Of a stretch of DNA of 64,000 bases, positions 40,600 through 50,350 are shown piece by piece. Position numbers and translations under genes: made by a program. The stretch is from Fibrella rubiginis. GTDB lineage: Bacteria; Bacteroidota; Bacteroidia; Cytophagales; Spirosomataceae. Location: positions 124,001 to 188,000 of the forward strand of contig NZ_JAFMYV010000003.1 in the NCBI RefSeq assembly GCF_017353185.1. The letters run 5' to 3'. The notes under the pieces are model-generated. The model had not been told where the DNA came from and did no database searches. It was given only the letters and a program-made list of their open reading frames with translations. Positions within the stretch are counted from its first letter, which is position 1. Each line of letters starts with the position of its first letter.

Positions 40600-42926
40600 C
40601 CCGGCGACTGAGGATATTGATCGAGGATTTGCTCTTGTTCTTGAGGTGTATACCGTTGGGATACGTAGTATAGGGCACTTTGTCGAACGGAATCTTCACT
40701 GTTATACAACAGGTTGACGACTGCTTCACGTGGCAAATTAATTGAGTGGTTCAAAGCGAATGCTAATACGTTTCGTCTCAAATCAGTGTGTTCTGAGGTG
40801 ATGAATTTGAGGATATAATCTACTTGATGAGCTGGATCAATTTTTAATAATGTATCAACAGCAGCCCAACGAGTGTCACTAGTTGAATCAGTAATAAACC
40901 GATTAACTAACTCCACGTCGGCCAGCGTTCCATCTTGCTTGATTAAAGATAGAAGGCTAGTGCTTATTTCATTTGTATAAATACCACCATCAGGACTTGC
41001 CAATAGATTCCGAACTAGGGGAAGATCATCAGGTTGATAATGAGCTACTAATAGATTCACAGCACTTCTCATAAAGCTGCCTAAAACGAACGTATCTTTC
41101 TTTGCTTTATTAACAAAGTCGCTTTCTGGTCCAAACAGAGTGGTAAGTCGCTCTACTTCTACTCCCCGTAGACGAGCGAAACGACTAGTTAGGTCATCTC
41201 GCAAGATATCTCTATAGTCTGCGTAGTATTTTTTTATTAAAGCTAAATAATAAAGTGCTCCGTTTGTTTGCCAATCAACCCCTTTTTCAAGCTCTTCTTG
41301 GCTCATTCCTTGATAAACAGCCAACCGAAGTGCATCTTCGTCTATTGACGAATGTAACATCTGCCAACTTGGTAAAGAAACGTTGGAAGGGGTGAAATAC
41401 CCATATAAATAGCTTGGACGGGTACCTACAGATGGTTTGGCTGGCCGAATTAGTAGTTTTTCCAAATCATCGTTCTGGATGGGGTAGCCTCTGCTAACCA
41501 GTTCGAATGTGGCAAGGATAGATAACTCATAATCGTTTCTTCTGAGAAGATTTAGTAGAAAATCCATTTTCAAAGACTTTCGGCGAACCTCAAGTGCTTT
41601 AAACCGAATTGCGTCTTCTCCTTCTTCGATTAGGGTTTGTACTTTTTCAATAGAAGCCCTGCTAATAGCTCCATCTAATTCATCTTCTGAATACCTACGT
41701 TCAGACGGAGTCAAGGTTAAATAAAAGTTTATAGCTGCATCGGGGTCAGCTTTAGTCAGTGTCCGAATTAGTGTTGCTTGAACCTCTCTTTTTCGTATGT
41801 CTTCAATCGAGAGAAGCGAGTATAACAAATCAATATCAGCCTGCGTAAATTGATCTGATAGCAACTCAAAAACCTCTTGCTTTATTGTAGCTGCTTCATT
41901 AATGATTAAGGCTCTAGCCTGTTCATCAAAGAGAGAAGAGTCGACTAAGTTTAGTATCTGTAAGGACACCAGTTTTACTTCATCGAGCGTATCGTTTTGG
42001 ATAAGGTTAACCAACAAATCAGGAAGCTTATCGGGTGCTATGGCTTGCCAGAACCAACCTGCTTTAGTGTCATCTGTATCGGTAAGAAGCGCACGAAAGA
42101 CAGCCAGTTTTTCAAACAGCTTTAGGCTAATACGAGACCTATTTTGGTAAATATATTGAAGATCGTGGCTTTGGAATAGCTGCGTTTTGTAACCGGGTTC
42201 AGAATCGTAATAAAGAGATTGAACCGCTAAATGAGCGCGGGCGATACTCAGTTTAGAAAGCTTTTCGTGTGTGTTTGTGGAAAGACCATTTAGTACAGTT
42301 TGGACAGAGGTTTCAGCTTCTAAAATTCCATCAGGCGCGTCATCAACAACCATTGTTTCAGCACCTAATTCTGGAGTGATGACATTATGTACAAAATGAA
42401 TGCTCAAATAATCAGTTAACGCATCTGTTAATTGACGCTCCCAAGTCATTTCATTCTCAAATGTCTGATATAAGACCTCACGCTTTGTTTCAACCTGTTT
42501 TCTGAATTCGAGGACTTGTCTAGCTTGCTCACCAGGATCGGCTAAAGTTTCGATAGGCATATTTTTGAAAAACAACCATATGTCCTTCATTTGACCTTTT
42601 GCTTTAAGATCTAAAGCAAGCTCGAACTCCTCTTCAAAACCTGATGAATATTTACCACTCTGGGTTCCCCACCGTTTCCATAACAATCCAATTAGCAAGT
42701 CGCAGCCAACCAGATCTTTATTGATTATTTCTTGAGGCCGACCGGTACCGGGTAACGTATCTTCCCAACCTATCAGCTCAATAGTTACACCGAGATTACG
42801 GGCTAAATGACGATTTAGCCGATCAACCACTTGTCGGGTTTGTCTTCGCTCTTCTTGTAGGTCACCGGGTGATGCAATAAATATGCTTAACACGGCTCGT
42901 TGTCTGAATTGATGTCTATCTTCCAC
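40488..42926 (-). CDS. DUF4062 domain plus alpha-solenoid repeat protein, defence-like
   Basis: The 812-residue protein starts at GTG 42926. Residues about 12-175 are a DUF4062 domain: LSIFIASPGDLQEERR opens it, then ELIGWEDTLPG and CDLLIGLLWKRWG follow, then a helix with EEEFELAL. This TIR/SIR2-like fold serves as an effector in several NTPase-based defence proteins. No Walker A motif is present; instead residues about 200-810 are helical pairs resembling HEAT/ARM repeats. It stands alone on the minus strand, with a 200-base AT-rich gap upstream. A phage-sensing or ligand-binding role for the solenoid is inference. Confidence 0.65.
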   Translation of the reverse strand: MEDRHQFRQRAVLSIFIASPGDLQEERRQTRQVVDRLNRHLARNLGVTIELIGWEDTLPGTGRPQEIINKDLVGCDLLIGLLWKRWGTQSGKYSSGFEEEFELALDLKAKGQMKDIWLFFKNMPIETLADPGEQARQVLEFRKQVETKREVLYQTFENEMTWERQLTDALTDYLSIHFVHNVITPELGAETMVVDDAPDGILEAETSVQTVLNGLSTNTHEKLSKLSIARAHLAVQSLYYDSEPGYKTQLFQSHDLQYIYQNRSRISLKLFEKLAVFRALLTDTDDTKAGWFWQAIAPDKLPDLLVNLIQNDTLDEVKLVSLQILNLVDSSLFDEQARALIINEAATIKQEVFELLSDQFTQADIDLLYSLLSIEDIRKREVQATLIRTLTKADPDAAINFYLTLTPSERRYSEDELDGAISRASIEKVQTLIEEGEDAIRFKALEVRRKSLKMDFLLNLLRRNDYELSILATFELVSRGYPIQNDDLEKLLIRPAKPSVGTRPSYLYGYFTPSNVSLPSWQMLHSSIDEDALRLAVYQGMSQEELEKGVDWQTNGALYYLALIKKYYADYRDILRDDLTSRFARLRGVEVERLTTLFGPESDFVNKAKKDTFVLGSFMRSAVNLLVAHYQPDDLPLVRNLLASPDGGIYTNEISTSLLSLIKQDGTLADVELVNRFITDSTSDTRWAAVDTLLKIDPAHQVDYILKFITSEHTDLRRNVLAFALNHSINLPREAVVNLLYNSEDSVRQSALYYVSQRYTPQEQEQILDQYPQSPGFNFYYYNVITWLDRLLYAPQPIKQYYSQALKHRVVA

Positions 42927-43129
42927 GCAATGAAGGGCAAACGCCTATACTGTTTGTAATATATTTATAGAGGCAAGGTACCACGTAAGGTACAACTTGT
43001 CCAAAAATCAACAGCACGGATCAATAAGTCAGATTTGGGACACAAATGTGAATCTGTCAAGCATGAAAAGAACGCGATGATGAGAACGCCACACTGCTAT
43101 GTCTTACTGCTCAATTCAATTACTATTCG

Positions 43130-43456
43130 TTAATGCGAGACCATTTTGAGACCAATGATTGAACCAATCAGTGTTACAATAAAAAAGATACGCCAGAAGT
43201 CAGCCGGTTCGCGAAAAAACAGAATACCAACCAAGACCGTACCAACTACCCCCACGCCTGTCCAGACGGCGTAGGCTGTACCAATAGGCAACGTTTGAGT
43301 GGCCCGGTAGAGCAAGTACATACTGATACTAAGACAGCCAAAGAAGCCGAGCAACCAACCTATTGCGGCTGATCCACTACTCTCTTTCATCTTGCCTAGA
43401 CAGGCGGCAAAACCCACCTCAAAAAGACCTGCAATAAGGACCAAAAGCCAGTTCAT
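43130..43456 (-). CDS. SMR-family exporter, Gdx/SugE type
   Basis: The 108-residue inner-membrane protein has four helices, the membrane-embedded Glu13 in AGLFEVGFA, and TLPIGTAYAVWTGVGVVG, which marks the SugE/Gdx branch (guanidinium export) over the EmrE branch (multidrug). I found no guanidine riboswitch in the 70 bases upstream. It is followed by DedA, NhaA and Arr on the same strand, though with gaps of 70-85 bases. Confidence 0.85.
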   Translation of the reverse strand: MNWLLVLIAGLFEVGFAACLGKMKESSGSAAIGWLLGFFGCLSISMYLLYRATQTLPIGTAYAVWTGVGVVGTVLVGILFFREPADFWRIFFIVTLIGSIIGLKMVSH

Positions 43457-43526
43457 ACGTAAGGAAAATCGGTGTTTGTAAGGTGTGTGATCGCTTCAAG
43501 TCCTAAGCGAAACGCAGATAACTTGC

Positions 43527-44159
43527 TTATTGGCGTGTAGCATCGGTCCGGCGAAATCGCTTATACACCAACGTACCCATCACCAGTAGCACAACGCCCA
43601 AGAAGATGTATTCTACGTACTGACCGACTTGTGGAAACTGCTGCCCAAGCCAATAACCGGCTAACACTAAGGTGGTGATGTAGGCAACGCAGCCCGTAGC
43701 GGTCAATAGCAAAAAACGAGGCCACGGCATACCACTGCTAGCAGCTAATAGGGGGTTGAAGGTACGAATGATGGGCAGGAAGCGACCAATCAACAAGGCC
43801 TGCTTCGGGTGTTTCCGGTAGTACGTGTCGGACTGTTCCAGATCACGTCGTTTAAAGAGGAACGTATCGGGCTGGTGGCGGAGCCGGTTACCCACTCGTC
43901 GGCCAATCCAGAATCCCGTCAAATCCCCGGCTATTGCGGCTACGATCAGCATACCAATGAGTGCCAAAACCGGTACATGCAACGTACCTACGCCCGTCAG
44001 CAACCCCGCCGTAAACAGCAGGGTTTCGCCACCCGGCACAATCAGCCCCAGCAGAAAGCCTGTCTCGATAAAAACTAAGGCAGCAATCAAGGTCGTGCCT
44101 CCCCACTCAATCCAAGCCGTGTTTAGGCCCAGAATAATAAGAATCAAGTCTGTGTTCAT
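43527..44159 (-). CDS. DedA-family membrane protein
   Basis: From ATG 44159 the product has 210 residues. A longer TTG-type start at 44195 would add 12 residues. It shows the DedA/SNARE-associated signatures PGGETLLFTAG near residue 45, GDLTGFWIGRRVG near 80 and GRFLPIIRTFNPLLA near 120, with about five or six membrane segments. DedA proteins flip phospholipids or undecaprenyl phosphate and support membrane homeostasis and pH tolerance. It is near NhaA and the SMR pump. Confidence 0.88.
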   Translation of the reverse strand: MNTDLILIILGLNTAWIEWGGTTLIAALVFIETGFLLGLIVPGGETLLFTAGLLTGVGTLHVPVLALIGMLIVAAIAGDLTGFWIGRRVGNRLRHQPDTFLFKRRDLEQSDTYYRKHPKQALLIGRFLPIIRTFNPLLAASSGMPWPRFLLLTATGCVAYITTLVLAGYWLGQQFPQVGQYVEYIFLGVVLLVMGTLVYKRFRRTDATRQ

Positions 44160-44244
44160 AGCGTTGAGTTCAAAAAACAACAGGCAGACGAGCATCCGGT
44201 CTGCACTGCATAGTAGCCTCCGTCCGTCGTTCCCAGATCAGCCG

Positions 44245-45561
44245 TCAGACCGTTTGGGGGGCGCTCTTACGCAACAAGGCGTAACCTAACACACCTGCCA
44301 GCAAGGAGGAGACCAAGATCGCGATCTTCGCTTCGTTCTGTAGGATAGGTTGCCCCTCGAAGGCCAGAAGGGTAACAAAAATTGACATGGTAAAGCCTAT
44401 TCCGGCCAACGTACCCACGCCAATCAGTTGTCGCCAGCTAACCCCCGTCGGTAAGCTAGCCCACCCTAACCGCACCGCTACATAGCTCAGCAGCACAATG
44501 CCGATGGGTTTGCCCAGTAACAGCCCCACCATGATGCCAACTGCCAACGGATCGGTGAGTTGACCTAGCAAGCTCAAATCAATGAGCAGACTGGTATTGC
44601 AAAAGGCAAACAGCGGAATAATCAAAAAAGCGACGGCTTCATGCAGGCGATGTTCAAGCCGTTGAGCGGGTGAGCTGATCTGTTCGGTAAGCTCCTCCAA
44701 TTCCTCACTCAGATCACGGGGCACTACGGTTTTGTCTTGAATCCGCTGCTGCATCACACCCAGTTGCGCTTGCACCGTATCCGAGTCAGTCAGGCGGGTG
44801 CGGAAAGGGACAGCGATGGCTAGCAACACACCCGCCAGCGTGGCATGTACGCCCGACTTCAGCGTCAGATACCAGAGCACGACACCTAGCACTAGGTAGA
44901 GGCCCAGCGCACGTACCCCCAGCCGGTTCAGCAGGAGCAGCAACAGCCATAACCCACCCGCACTGAGCAGATAGCGGCTGTCGATCACCGGCGTATAAAA
45001 GAAAGCAATGACCAGGACCGCGCCCAAGTCATCCACAATAGCGAGGGCCGTTAAGAATACCTTGAGGGCCAACGGTACCCGGTCGCCCAAGAGCGTGACG
45101 ATGGCCAGGGCAAAGGCAATGTCGGTGGCCATCGGAATGCCCCACCCATTGGCCGTAGAGGCGTTGCGGTTAATCACCCAAAACAGGGCCGCTGGTAGTA
45201 GCATCCCACCCAATGCGGCCACCAGGGGCAACGTAGCCTGCTTGACGGATGCCAGCTCACCCTCCAAAATTTCTCGCTTAATCTCCAGGCCAACAATCAG
45301 AAAGAACAAGACCATTAGCCCGTCGTTGACCCAGTGCGACAGGCTTTTGGTAAGCTGTATGCCACCCACGGAAACGGCCAAAACGCTGTCCCATATCTGT
45401 GGAAAATACCGGGCGATGCCAACCGAAGTATTGGCTAAGACCAGTGCTAACAAGCTGCTAAGCAGCAAGACGATACCACTGGCCGCTTCGAGTCTGAAAA
45501 ACTCGGAAAAGGGTTGAATCAGCGGCTTAGTTAATTGCCTGAAGGTGCTGCTTATAGTCAT
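44245..45561 (-). CDS. nhaA: Na+/H+ antiporter NhaA
   Basis: From ATG 45561 the product has 438 residues; a TTG at 45573 would add four. It has twelve membrane helices with the ion-binding pair in AIVDDLGAVLV near residue 165 and NTSLLIDLS in the C-terminal half. It expels Na+ in exchange for protons. It starts 14 bases after the stop of the rifampin ADP-ribosyltransferase gene, so the two may share a transcript. Confidence 0.9.
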   Translation of the reverse strand: MTISSTFRQLTKPLIQPFSEFFRLEAASGIVLLLSSLLALVLANTSVGIARYFPQIWDSVLAVSVGGIQLTKSLSHWVNDGLMVLFFLIVGLEIKREILEGELASVKQATLPLVAALGGMLLPAALFWVINRNASTANGWGIPMATDIAFALAIVTLLGDRVPLALKVFLTALAIVDDLGAVLVIAFFYTPVIDSRYLLSAGGLWLLLLLLNRLGVRALGLYLVLGVVLWYLTLKSGVHATLAGVLLAIAVPFRTRLTDSDTVQAQLGVMQQRIQDKTVVPRDLSEELEELTEQISSPAQRLEHRLHEAVAFLIIPLFAFCNTSLLIDLSLLGQLTDPLAVGIMVGLLLGKPIGIVLLSYVAVRLGWASLPTGVSWRQLIGVGTLAGIGFTMSIFVTLLAFEGQPILQNEAKIAILVSSLLAGVLGYALLRKSAPQTV

Positions 45562-45575
45562 AAGGTTGGTCAAAC

Positions 45576-46004
45576 TTAGTCATTCAATGAGTTGATGTCC
45601 TGTGCTTTCAATCGGTCAAGTCCTTCTTTCATGGCCGCAACCTGCTCTTTCGGATGGCTTTGCCAGTTCGTCACCTCGCCCACCACTCGGAAGGGATGCT
45701 TAGAGCGATACGATTGGGTCGGGTTGCCGGGGAATTTCCTATCAGTCAGATCCGGGTCATTTTCGATAGGGCCGGTGGGTTCGACTAGATAAATGCGTTC
45801 TGGTCCTTCACCCAAAGCCAGTTCAGCCCCCCAGATTGCCGCATCCAACGTTGCCGTAAGGAAGATGTACGCGGCGTTTTTTCGCTGCCCGAAGTTGGAG
45901 TTGTAGCCCGCTTCAATCAGACTACCCGGCTTTAGGTTGGCTTTCGTGCCGTGAAAGTAGGTTTGGGCAAAAGGACTTGGAGCCGGTTGGTTGTTGAGTT
46001 GCAT
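45576..46004 (-). CDS. arr: Rifampin ADP-ribosyltransferase
   Basis: The 142-residue cytoplasmic enzyme has the Arr pattern throughout: YFHGTKANLKPG at 15-26, IEAGYNSNFG, FLTATLDAAIWGAELALGEG in the middle, IYLVEPTGPIENDP and FPGNPTQSYRS. The fold transfers ADP-ribose from NAD+ to a hydroxyl of rifamycins. The length is normal. Its 5' end faces the STAND gene across 160 bases. Intrinsic Arr genes are scattered through environmental bacteria, so this does not by itself show recent transfer. Confidence 0.9.
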   Translation of the reverse strand: MQLNNQPAPSPFAQTYFHGTKANLKPGSLIEAGYNSNFGQRKNAAYIFLTATLDAAIWGAELALGEGPERIYLVEPTGPIENDPDLTDRKFPGNPTQSYRSKHPFRVVGEVTNWQSHPKEQVAAMKEGLDRLKAQDINSLND

Positions 46005-46164
46005 GCTTGTCTGTCAGTTATCTAGCCCTACCAATATCGGCAAGAACGTAGCTAGGTCGGGGTAATGCGGTAAAATAGTAACTAGCTTGTAGACGACTGT
46101 TGTTTAACTTAAGGGGTTAATAACAGCCAAGAAAAGTAGCCCATCCACAGTGCCCAGTACGATT

Positions 46165-49100
46165 ATGATTCCCCCTCCCGTCACCCCGCTTCGCCAACAA
46201 CTACCTTATGATGAACTTAGCTGGGGCCTCTTTGAGCATTTATGTCGGCGGTTAGTGGCCGCAACAGAGCCGCAAGCGACAGAAATCCGCCTGTATCTAA
46301 GCGAAGGACATGATCAGGAAGGAATTGATGGTTATGCCTACGATCCGACAGACGGGAAGTATATCGCTTTTCAATGCAAACGCCATGTCGCCTTCACGGC
46401 AAGCCAGATCCGCAAAGCAGTTGACCTCTTTTTGACCAAAACTTGGGCTGAGTGCTCGAAGAAATTCATTTTGTGCGTATCAGCTCACATTGACGAACCG
46501 TATGAGAAGGAACTGACTAAGCAGCGAGACCGATTGCGAGCACTCGACATTGAGTTCGTTTCATGGGATCAGCCTGGTTTAGATGCGCGGCTAAAACAGC
46601 AACCCCAACTCGTTTGGGAGTTCTTCGATGGTTGCAGAGGCCACTGGTGGGTCGAAGCGTTCTGCGGACCAGACAAGGTTTCCAGCCTTGCCAGGCCTGT
46701 ACAACTTCGGGAGTACACCTGCCCACCCGCCTTCGTTGAGCGAGCGTTACGACCCGAACCCGTTTACCCTGCGGGCACCTCACGCCTGGCTCAACCACTA
46801 ACGACCCTGCTCTTAGAAGGGGCTGGAGCTGAGCCTGTTCGCTTGTTCCTGCGTAGCGACGCTGGTATCGGCAAATCCACTGAACTCCAGTATGCGGCTC
46901 ACTTTTTCGCTCAACAACAGGGTACCATCCTTTTTCCGATCTTGCTGTCGCTGAAGCATTACGGCGATGAACCGCTTCGAGATTGGTTGGATCGTTGGCA
47001 ACCGAACTGGCAACAGATACCGGCAGACCGGCTGCTGCTGTTGGTAGACGGCCTCGACGAGGTCAAAGCCGGCGAGCGGGAGCGGTTCATTCGTCAGGTA
47101 CATGCCTTGCTGGCCGAATACCCAACCTGTCATGTGGTGCTGTCCTGCCGCACTAATTTCGCCAACGAAAAGCTTCAGTTTGACGAGTTTCTGGCCTATT
47201 CGTTGCACGAGTTCGATCAAGCCGATATTGAGGCATACGTCCGGCAGGTGTTACGGCCCGACGAGCTTCCGGGCTTTCAGGAATTGTTGGCCGATGAAGG
47301 GCTATTGCAATGGTTGACGAACCCCTTCAGTCTTATTCAATTTGTCATCTTCTATCAACTAGACCCCAATAGCCTACCCAAGACTAGGGTCGAGTTGTTG
47401 GCCAGGGTGGTCGAACAACGCATCACTCGTGATCTACAGCATCATCGAAATACGCAGGCGGCAGCTTCATATCACCGGCTGCTCAAGCGCATTGCGTTCG
47501 TGATGAATCGGTTAGGGGTTACGTCGCTTTCACTCCCTGACTGGAGCCGCTTGGTTACTGACTCTCAAGCCCAACAGCACTGTCGTGAGCTGTCGCTGCT
47601 CCGCCTGATCGACGAGCGGGTCAGCTTTGAACACACCATCGTGCAGGAATATTTCTCGGCCTTGCTGTTAGCGGAACAACCGTTTGAGCGGGCGATTCAA
47701 GAAGTAGCCTTTCGACCAACTTACGAGCGACTGAAACCCAAGTGGTTCAACACCATTGGCCTCTGGCTGGAACTACTCCCCGCCAACTCCCCCCAACTCG
47801 CTCAATTATTGGCGGTAGTCAGCGAGCGGGAACCGCAACTGCTATTAACCATTGAATACCAGCATTTTACGGATGAGCTACGGTTTGGAGCATTTGTCCG
47901 CGTGATGCAACAAATGGATCGCATTCCGCGCCATCGCCTGTATTACGATCAACGCTTAATTGACTTCGCCCATATTAGTGAGAATAGTCAGGTCATCGCG
48001 TATCTACTGGAACAGTGCGCGCAACCCGACTTGCCGTGGAGCGATGAGTGCCTGTATTATATGTCCAAAGTCGAGCGGACTGCCATGTTTGGTTTCGAAC
48101 CGGAAATCATTGATTTGGTGGAAGCCGAATTGCTCAACGATAACGAGCACCGACAGGAACTGGCCGTCGAGGTGGCCGTCAACTTAGGGCTGAGCAGCCC
48201 GACCATGACACGCTTAATGACGGGAGACATGCCCAATCTGGATTCCGTTCGTATCCGTTCCGACATCTATAGCTACCTCCAACAGACCAATCAAGCCGAT
48301 GCGTATCTTGATTTTCTGTTGGAAGGGGTCAATGTCTATCAGCGATACCGAAAACATCACGGTACGTCGTACATGGGCGTTGGTTGGACGTTACGGCGGC
48401 TGCTCACGCAGCTCAAAGAACCTGCCTCCCTCTTCCAGCTATTGACCTACCTCATCCGACACGCCAATGAATTAGATCATAACGACAGCTTGTTTCGCTA
48501 CAAATCATACGGCGATGATGATTTTTTTGCCCGACTGGGTCGCCGTCTGGCTGAGGCCTACGCGACTGATCGACGCGTTTACCGTAAAGTGGCCCGGCTA
48601 TACAAACGGTTCACCAAGATAGGGTCCGAAGATTTCGCCAAAGACCTCGCCCTGTTCTTTGAGCTGACCCAGACGCAGGAACGAATTTTTTGGTCATTAC
48701 TCAGAGGGCGTACCGCTTGGTATCACGACTCGCTCTTAGGTAAAGTCGTCACCGACGCTATCCTAGACCAATGCGTCAATCAGTATCGACAAGGTACGCT
48801 CACCGACCAGCAGGTACGATGCGTGATTCATGGCCTCAACGTCAACCAACGCTACGACCTCGCTGAAACCCTACGAGTAGCGGCCCATGCGGTTGGCCGT
48901 GATGACTTTTCACTGGCTCCTGACCCAGAGATAAGGCGGCAACAGCGAAAAGAACGGGATTACGAACTGCTAGCCGATCAGGCCTTATTCATCGCGCAGG
49001 TTGAGCTGGTATTTGACCACTACCAAGCCGATACAATTGATGTGGAACGTCTCTACCGCTACCGGCGCGAGTGGGAGGATCTGGATAACGAGGTAGTCAT

Positions 49101-49737
49101 TCACTTTTTAACTGTTAGGGATTCGTCTGCTAAAACGGTCAACCGGCAGGAAGAGGTAGCTTGGTTAACAGCCCATTGGGAACAATACGTACTCAATGAA
49201 CTCTTCAACCGGCTGCATAATAAGTACGCCTTACCGTTACCAGACAACCATTTGGAGCGAATTATCGCTTGGTGTCAGGCCAACATCCACCGCGCTGACT
49301 TTTGGGCATCCATTCAGCAGACTGCGACTGATACTGGCCCAACCACTAGCCAGAAGGGGCTGGAATGGGACTTGTCGGAGTTTTATCGACTGACCCCCGT
49401 AACCTTTGACCGGTCGGTGCTGCTCAATATGTTGGGCACGGATTTCTATGGCTTGGACTGGGTAGAGAAAGGAACCGAACGGTCGCTTTCGGCTAAGGTG
49501 ATTGATGAACTCAACGACCAACAGGCCGTTGCGGAGCGGTTAGTGGAAAATTTGGCGCGACCGTTCCGGGCATCGATCCTCCAGATGAACCACTTCCAGT
49601 TGTGCCACCAACTGGGCGTTACGGCGGCCCTACCTTATTTGAAGGCTGCCCTTCAGGATGTTCAGCATTACAGCACGCATAACCGGGAACGGCTACTGAG
49701 CTTTTACCTAGACTTGGGGGTGATCTCGCCCAACTGA
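46165..49737 (+). CDS. PD-(D/E)XK nuclease-NACHT STAND protein, main part (frameshifted end)
   Basis: From ATG 46165 (GTG 46150 is an alternative) the product has 1190 residues. The N-terminus is an Mrr-like PD-(D/E)XK nuclease: WGLFEHLCRRL, then QEGIDGYA with the Asp and FQCKRH with Q-x-K (about 20-75). A NACHT NTPase follows with Walker A SDAGIGKST (231-239), Walker B LLLLVDGLDE (290-299) and SCRTNF. The long C-terminal half is alpha-helical repeats, the usual sensor part. This layout matches bacterial NACHT/Avs-type antiphage sensors, where target binding activates the nuclease. The frame closes early at 49737 at a G5 tract. Confidence 0.8.
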   Translation: MIPPPVTPLRQQLPYDELSWGLFEHLCRRLVAATEPQATEIRLYLSEGHDQEGIDGYAYDPTDGKYIAFQCKRHVAFTASQIRKAVDLFLTKTWAECSKKFILCVSAHIDEPYEKELTKQRDRLRALDIEFVSWDQPGLDARLKQQPQLVWEFFDGCRGHWWVEAFCGPDKVSSLARPVQLREYTCPPAFVERALRPEPVYPAGTSRLAQPLTTLLLEGAGAEPVRLFLRSDAGIGKSTELQYAAHFFAQQQGTILFPILLSLKHYGDEPLRDWLDRWQPNWQQIPADRLLLLVDGLDEVKAGERERFIRQVHALLAEYPTCHVVLSCRTNFANEKLQFDEFLAYSLHEFDQADIEAYVRQVLRPDELPGFQELLADEGLLQWLTNPFSLIQFVIFYQLDPNSLPKTRVELLARVVEQRITRDLQHHRNTQAAASYHRLLKRIAFVMNRLGVTSLSLPDWSRLVTDSQAQQHCRELSLLRLIDERVSFEHTIVQEYFSALLLAEQPFERAIQEVAFRPTYERLKPKWFNTIGLWLELLPANSPQLAQLLAVVSEREPQLLLTIEYQHFTDELRFGAFVRVMQQMDRIPRHRLYYDQRLIDFAHISENSQVIAYLLEQCAQPDLPWSDECLYYMSKVERTAMFGFEPEIIDLVEAELLNDNEHRQELAVEVAVNLGLSSPTMTRLMTGDMPNLDSVRIRSDIYSYLQQTNQADAYLDFLLEGVNVYQRYRKHHGTSYMGVGWTLRRLLTQLKEPASLFQLLTYLIRHANELDHNDSLFRYKSYGDDDFFARLGRRLAEAYATDRRVYRKVARLYKRFTKIGSEDFAKDLALFFELTQTQERIFWSLLRGRTAWYHDSLLGKVVTDAILDQCVNQYRQGTLTDQQVRCVIHGLNVNQRYDLAETLRVAAHAVGRDDFSLAPDPEIRRQQRKERDYELLADQALFIAQVELVFDHYQADTIDVERLYRYRREWEDLDNEVVIHFLTVRDSSAKTVNRQEEVAWLTAHWEQYVLNELFNRLHNKYALPLPDNHLERIIAWCQANIHRADFWASIQQTATDTGPTTSQKGLEWDLSEFYRLTPVTFDRSVLLNMLGTDFYGLDWVEKGTERSLSAKVIDELNDQQAVAERLVENLARPFRASILQMNHFQLCHQLGVTAALPYLKAALQDVQHYSTHNRERLLSFYLDLGVISPN

Positions 49738-50321
49738 CGTTCATCTTCCGCACCTTCGATCCACAACAAGACTTTAGCTGGACCTTGCTAGAGAAGCTGA
49801 CCGAACTGCCTGGGTTTGCCAAACGGATCAGCCAGTTTCTGCTTAAACTGATTGGTAATCAACAAGTCGCCTCTGACGACTTTCGGGTGATGAAATTGCT
49901 TATTAATGTTGGGGCTATTGAGGGCTTGCAATTCTACGTTGATTGGGTCAAAACCAATCATCGCCTGCCCCGAACGTATGACCGTTTATTAAATATCCGA
50001 CGGCTACCAACAACAGAAGCGACCTTACTTTTTGCCGAGTTGATCCACTTCGCTTTCCAAGAGACAATCGAAACGGATCGGTTCGACGAACCCATCGACA
50101 TCTTTGTTCACTGCCTGAAAGAACTAACGATCACCAAAGAGGGGCTGTATCAGGCGGTTCATGCAGATCTGGATACCCTCTTGCAGACGTACCCAACTCA
50201 CCCCGATCAGGCAAAGTTGCGCCGAAATTTGGCCCTCTTTGAGCAGGAGTACTATTTACAGAAGGTTGATTGTGCAACCCTACCAGAGGCCTTGGTCGGG
50301 TTAGAAACATGGATACCGTAG
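49719..50321 (+). pseudogene. C-terminal remainder of the STAND gene in a shifted frame
   Basis: A frame starting inside the G5 run at 49716-49720 continues without stops for 200 residues (GDLAQLTFIF, then helical repeats) to 50321. It has only a TTG at 49785 as a possible start. Adding one G to the tract (G6) joins it to the main part, giving a protein of about 1390 residues. The solenoid character continues, so the split is a disruption, not two genes. Confidence 0.75.
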
Positions 50322-50350
50322 CGGTGGCCCGTAAGCAACTTGAATTAGAT

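Noticed and set aside
43457-43526. Guanidine riboswitch upstream of the Gdx-type SMR gene
   Set aside because: The 70-base leader shows no conserved guanidine riboswitch core such as ACGR-type paired loops.
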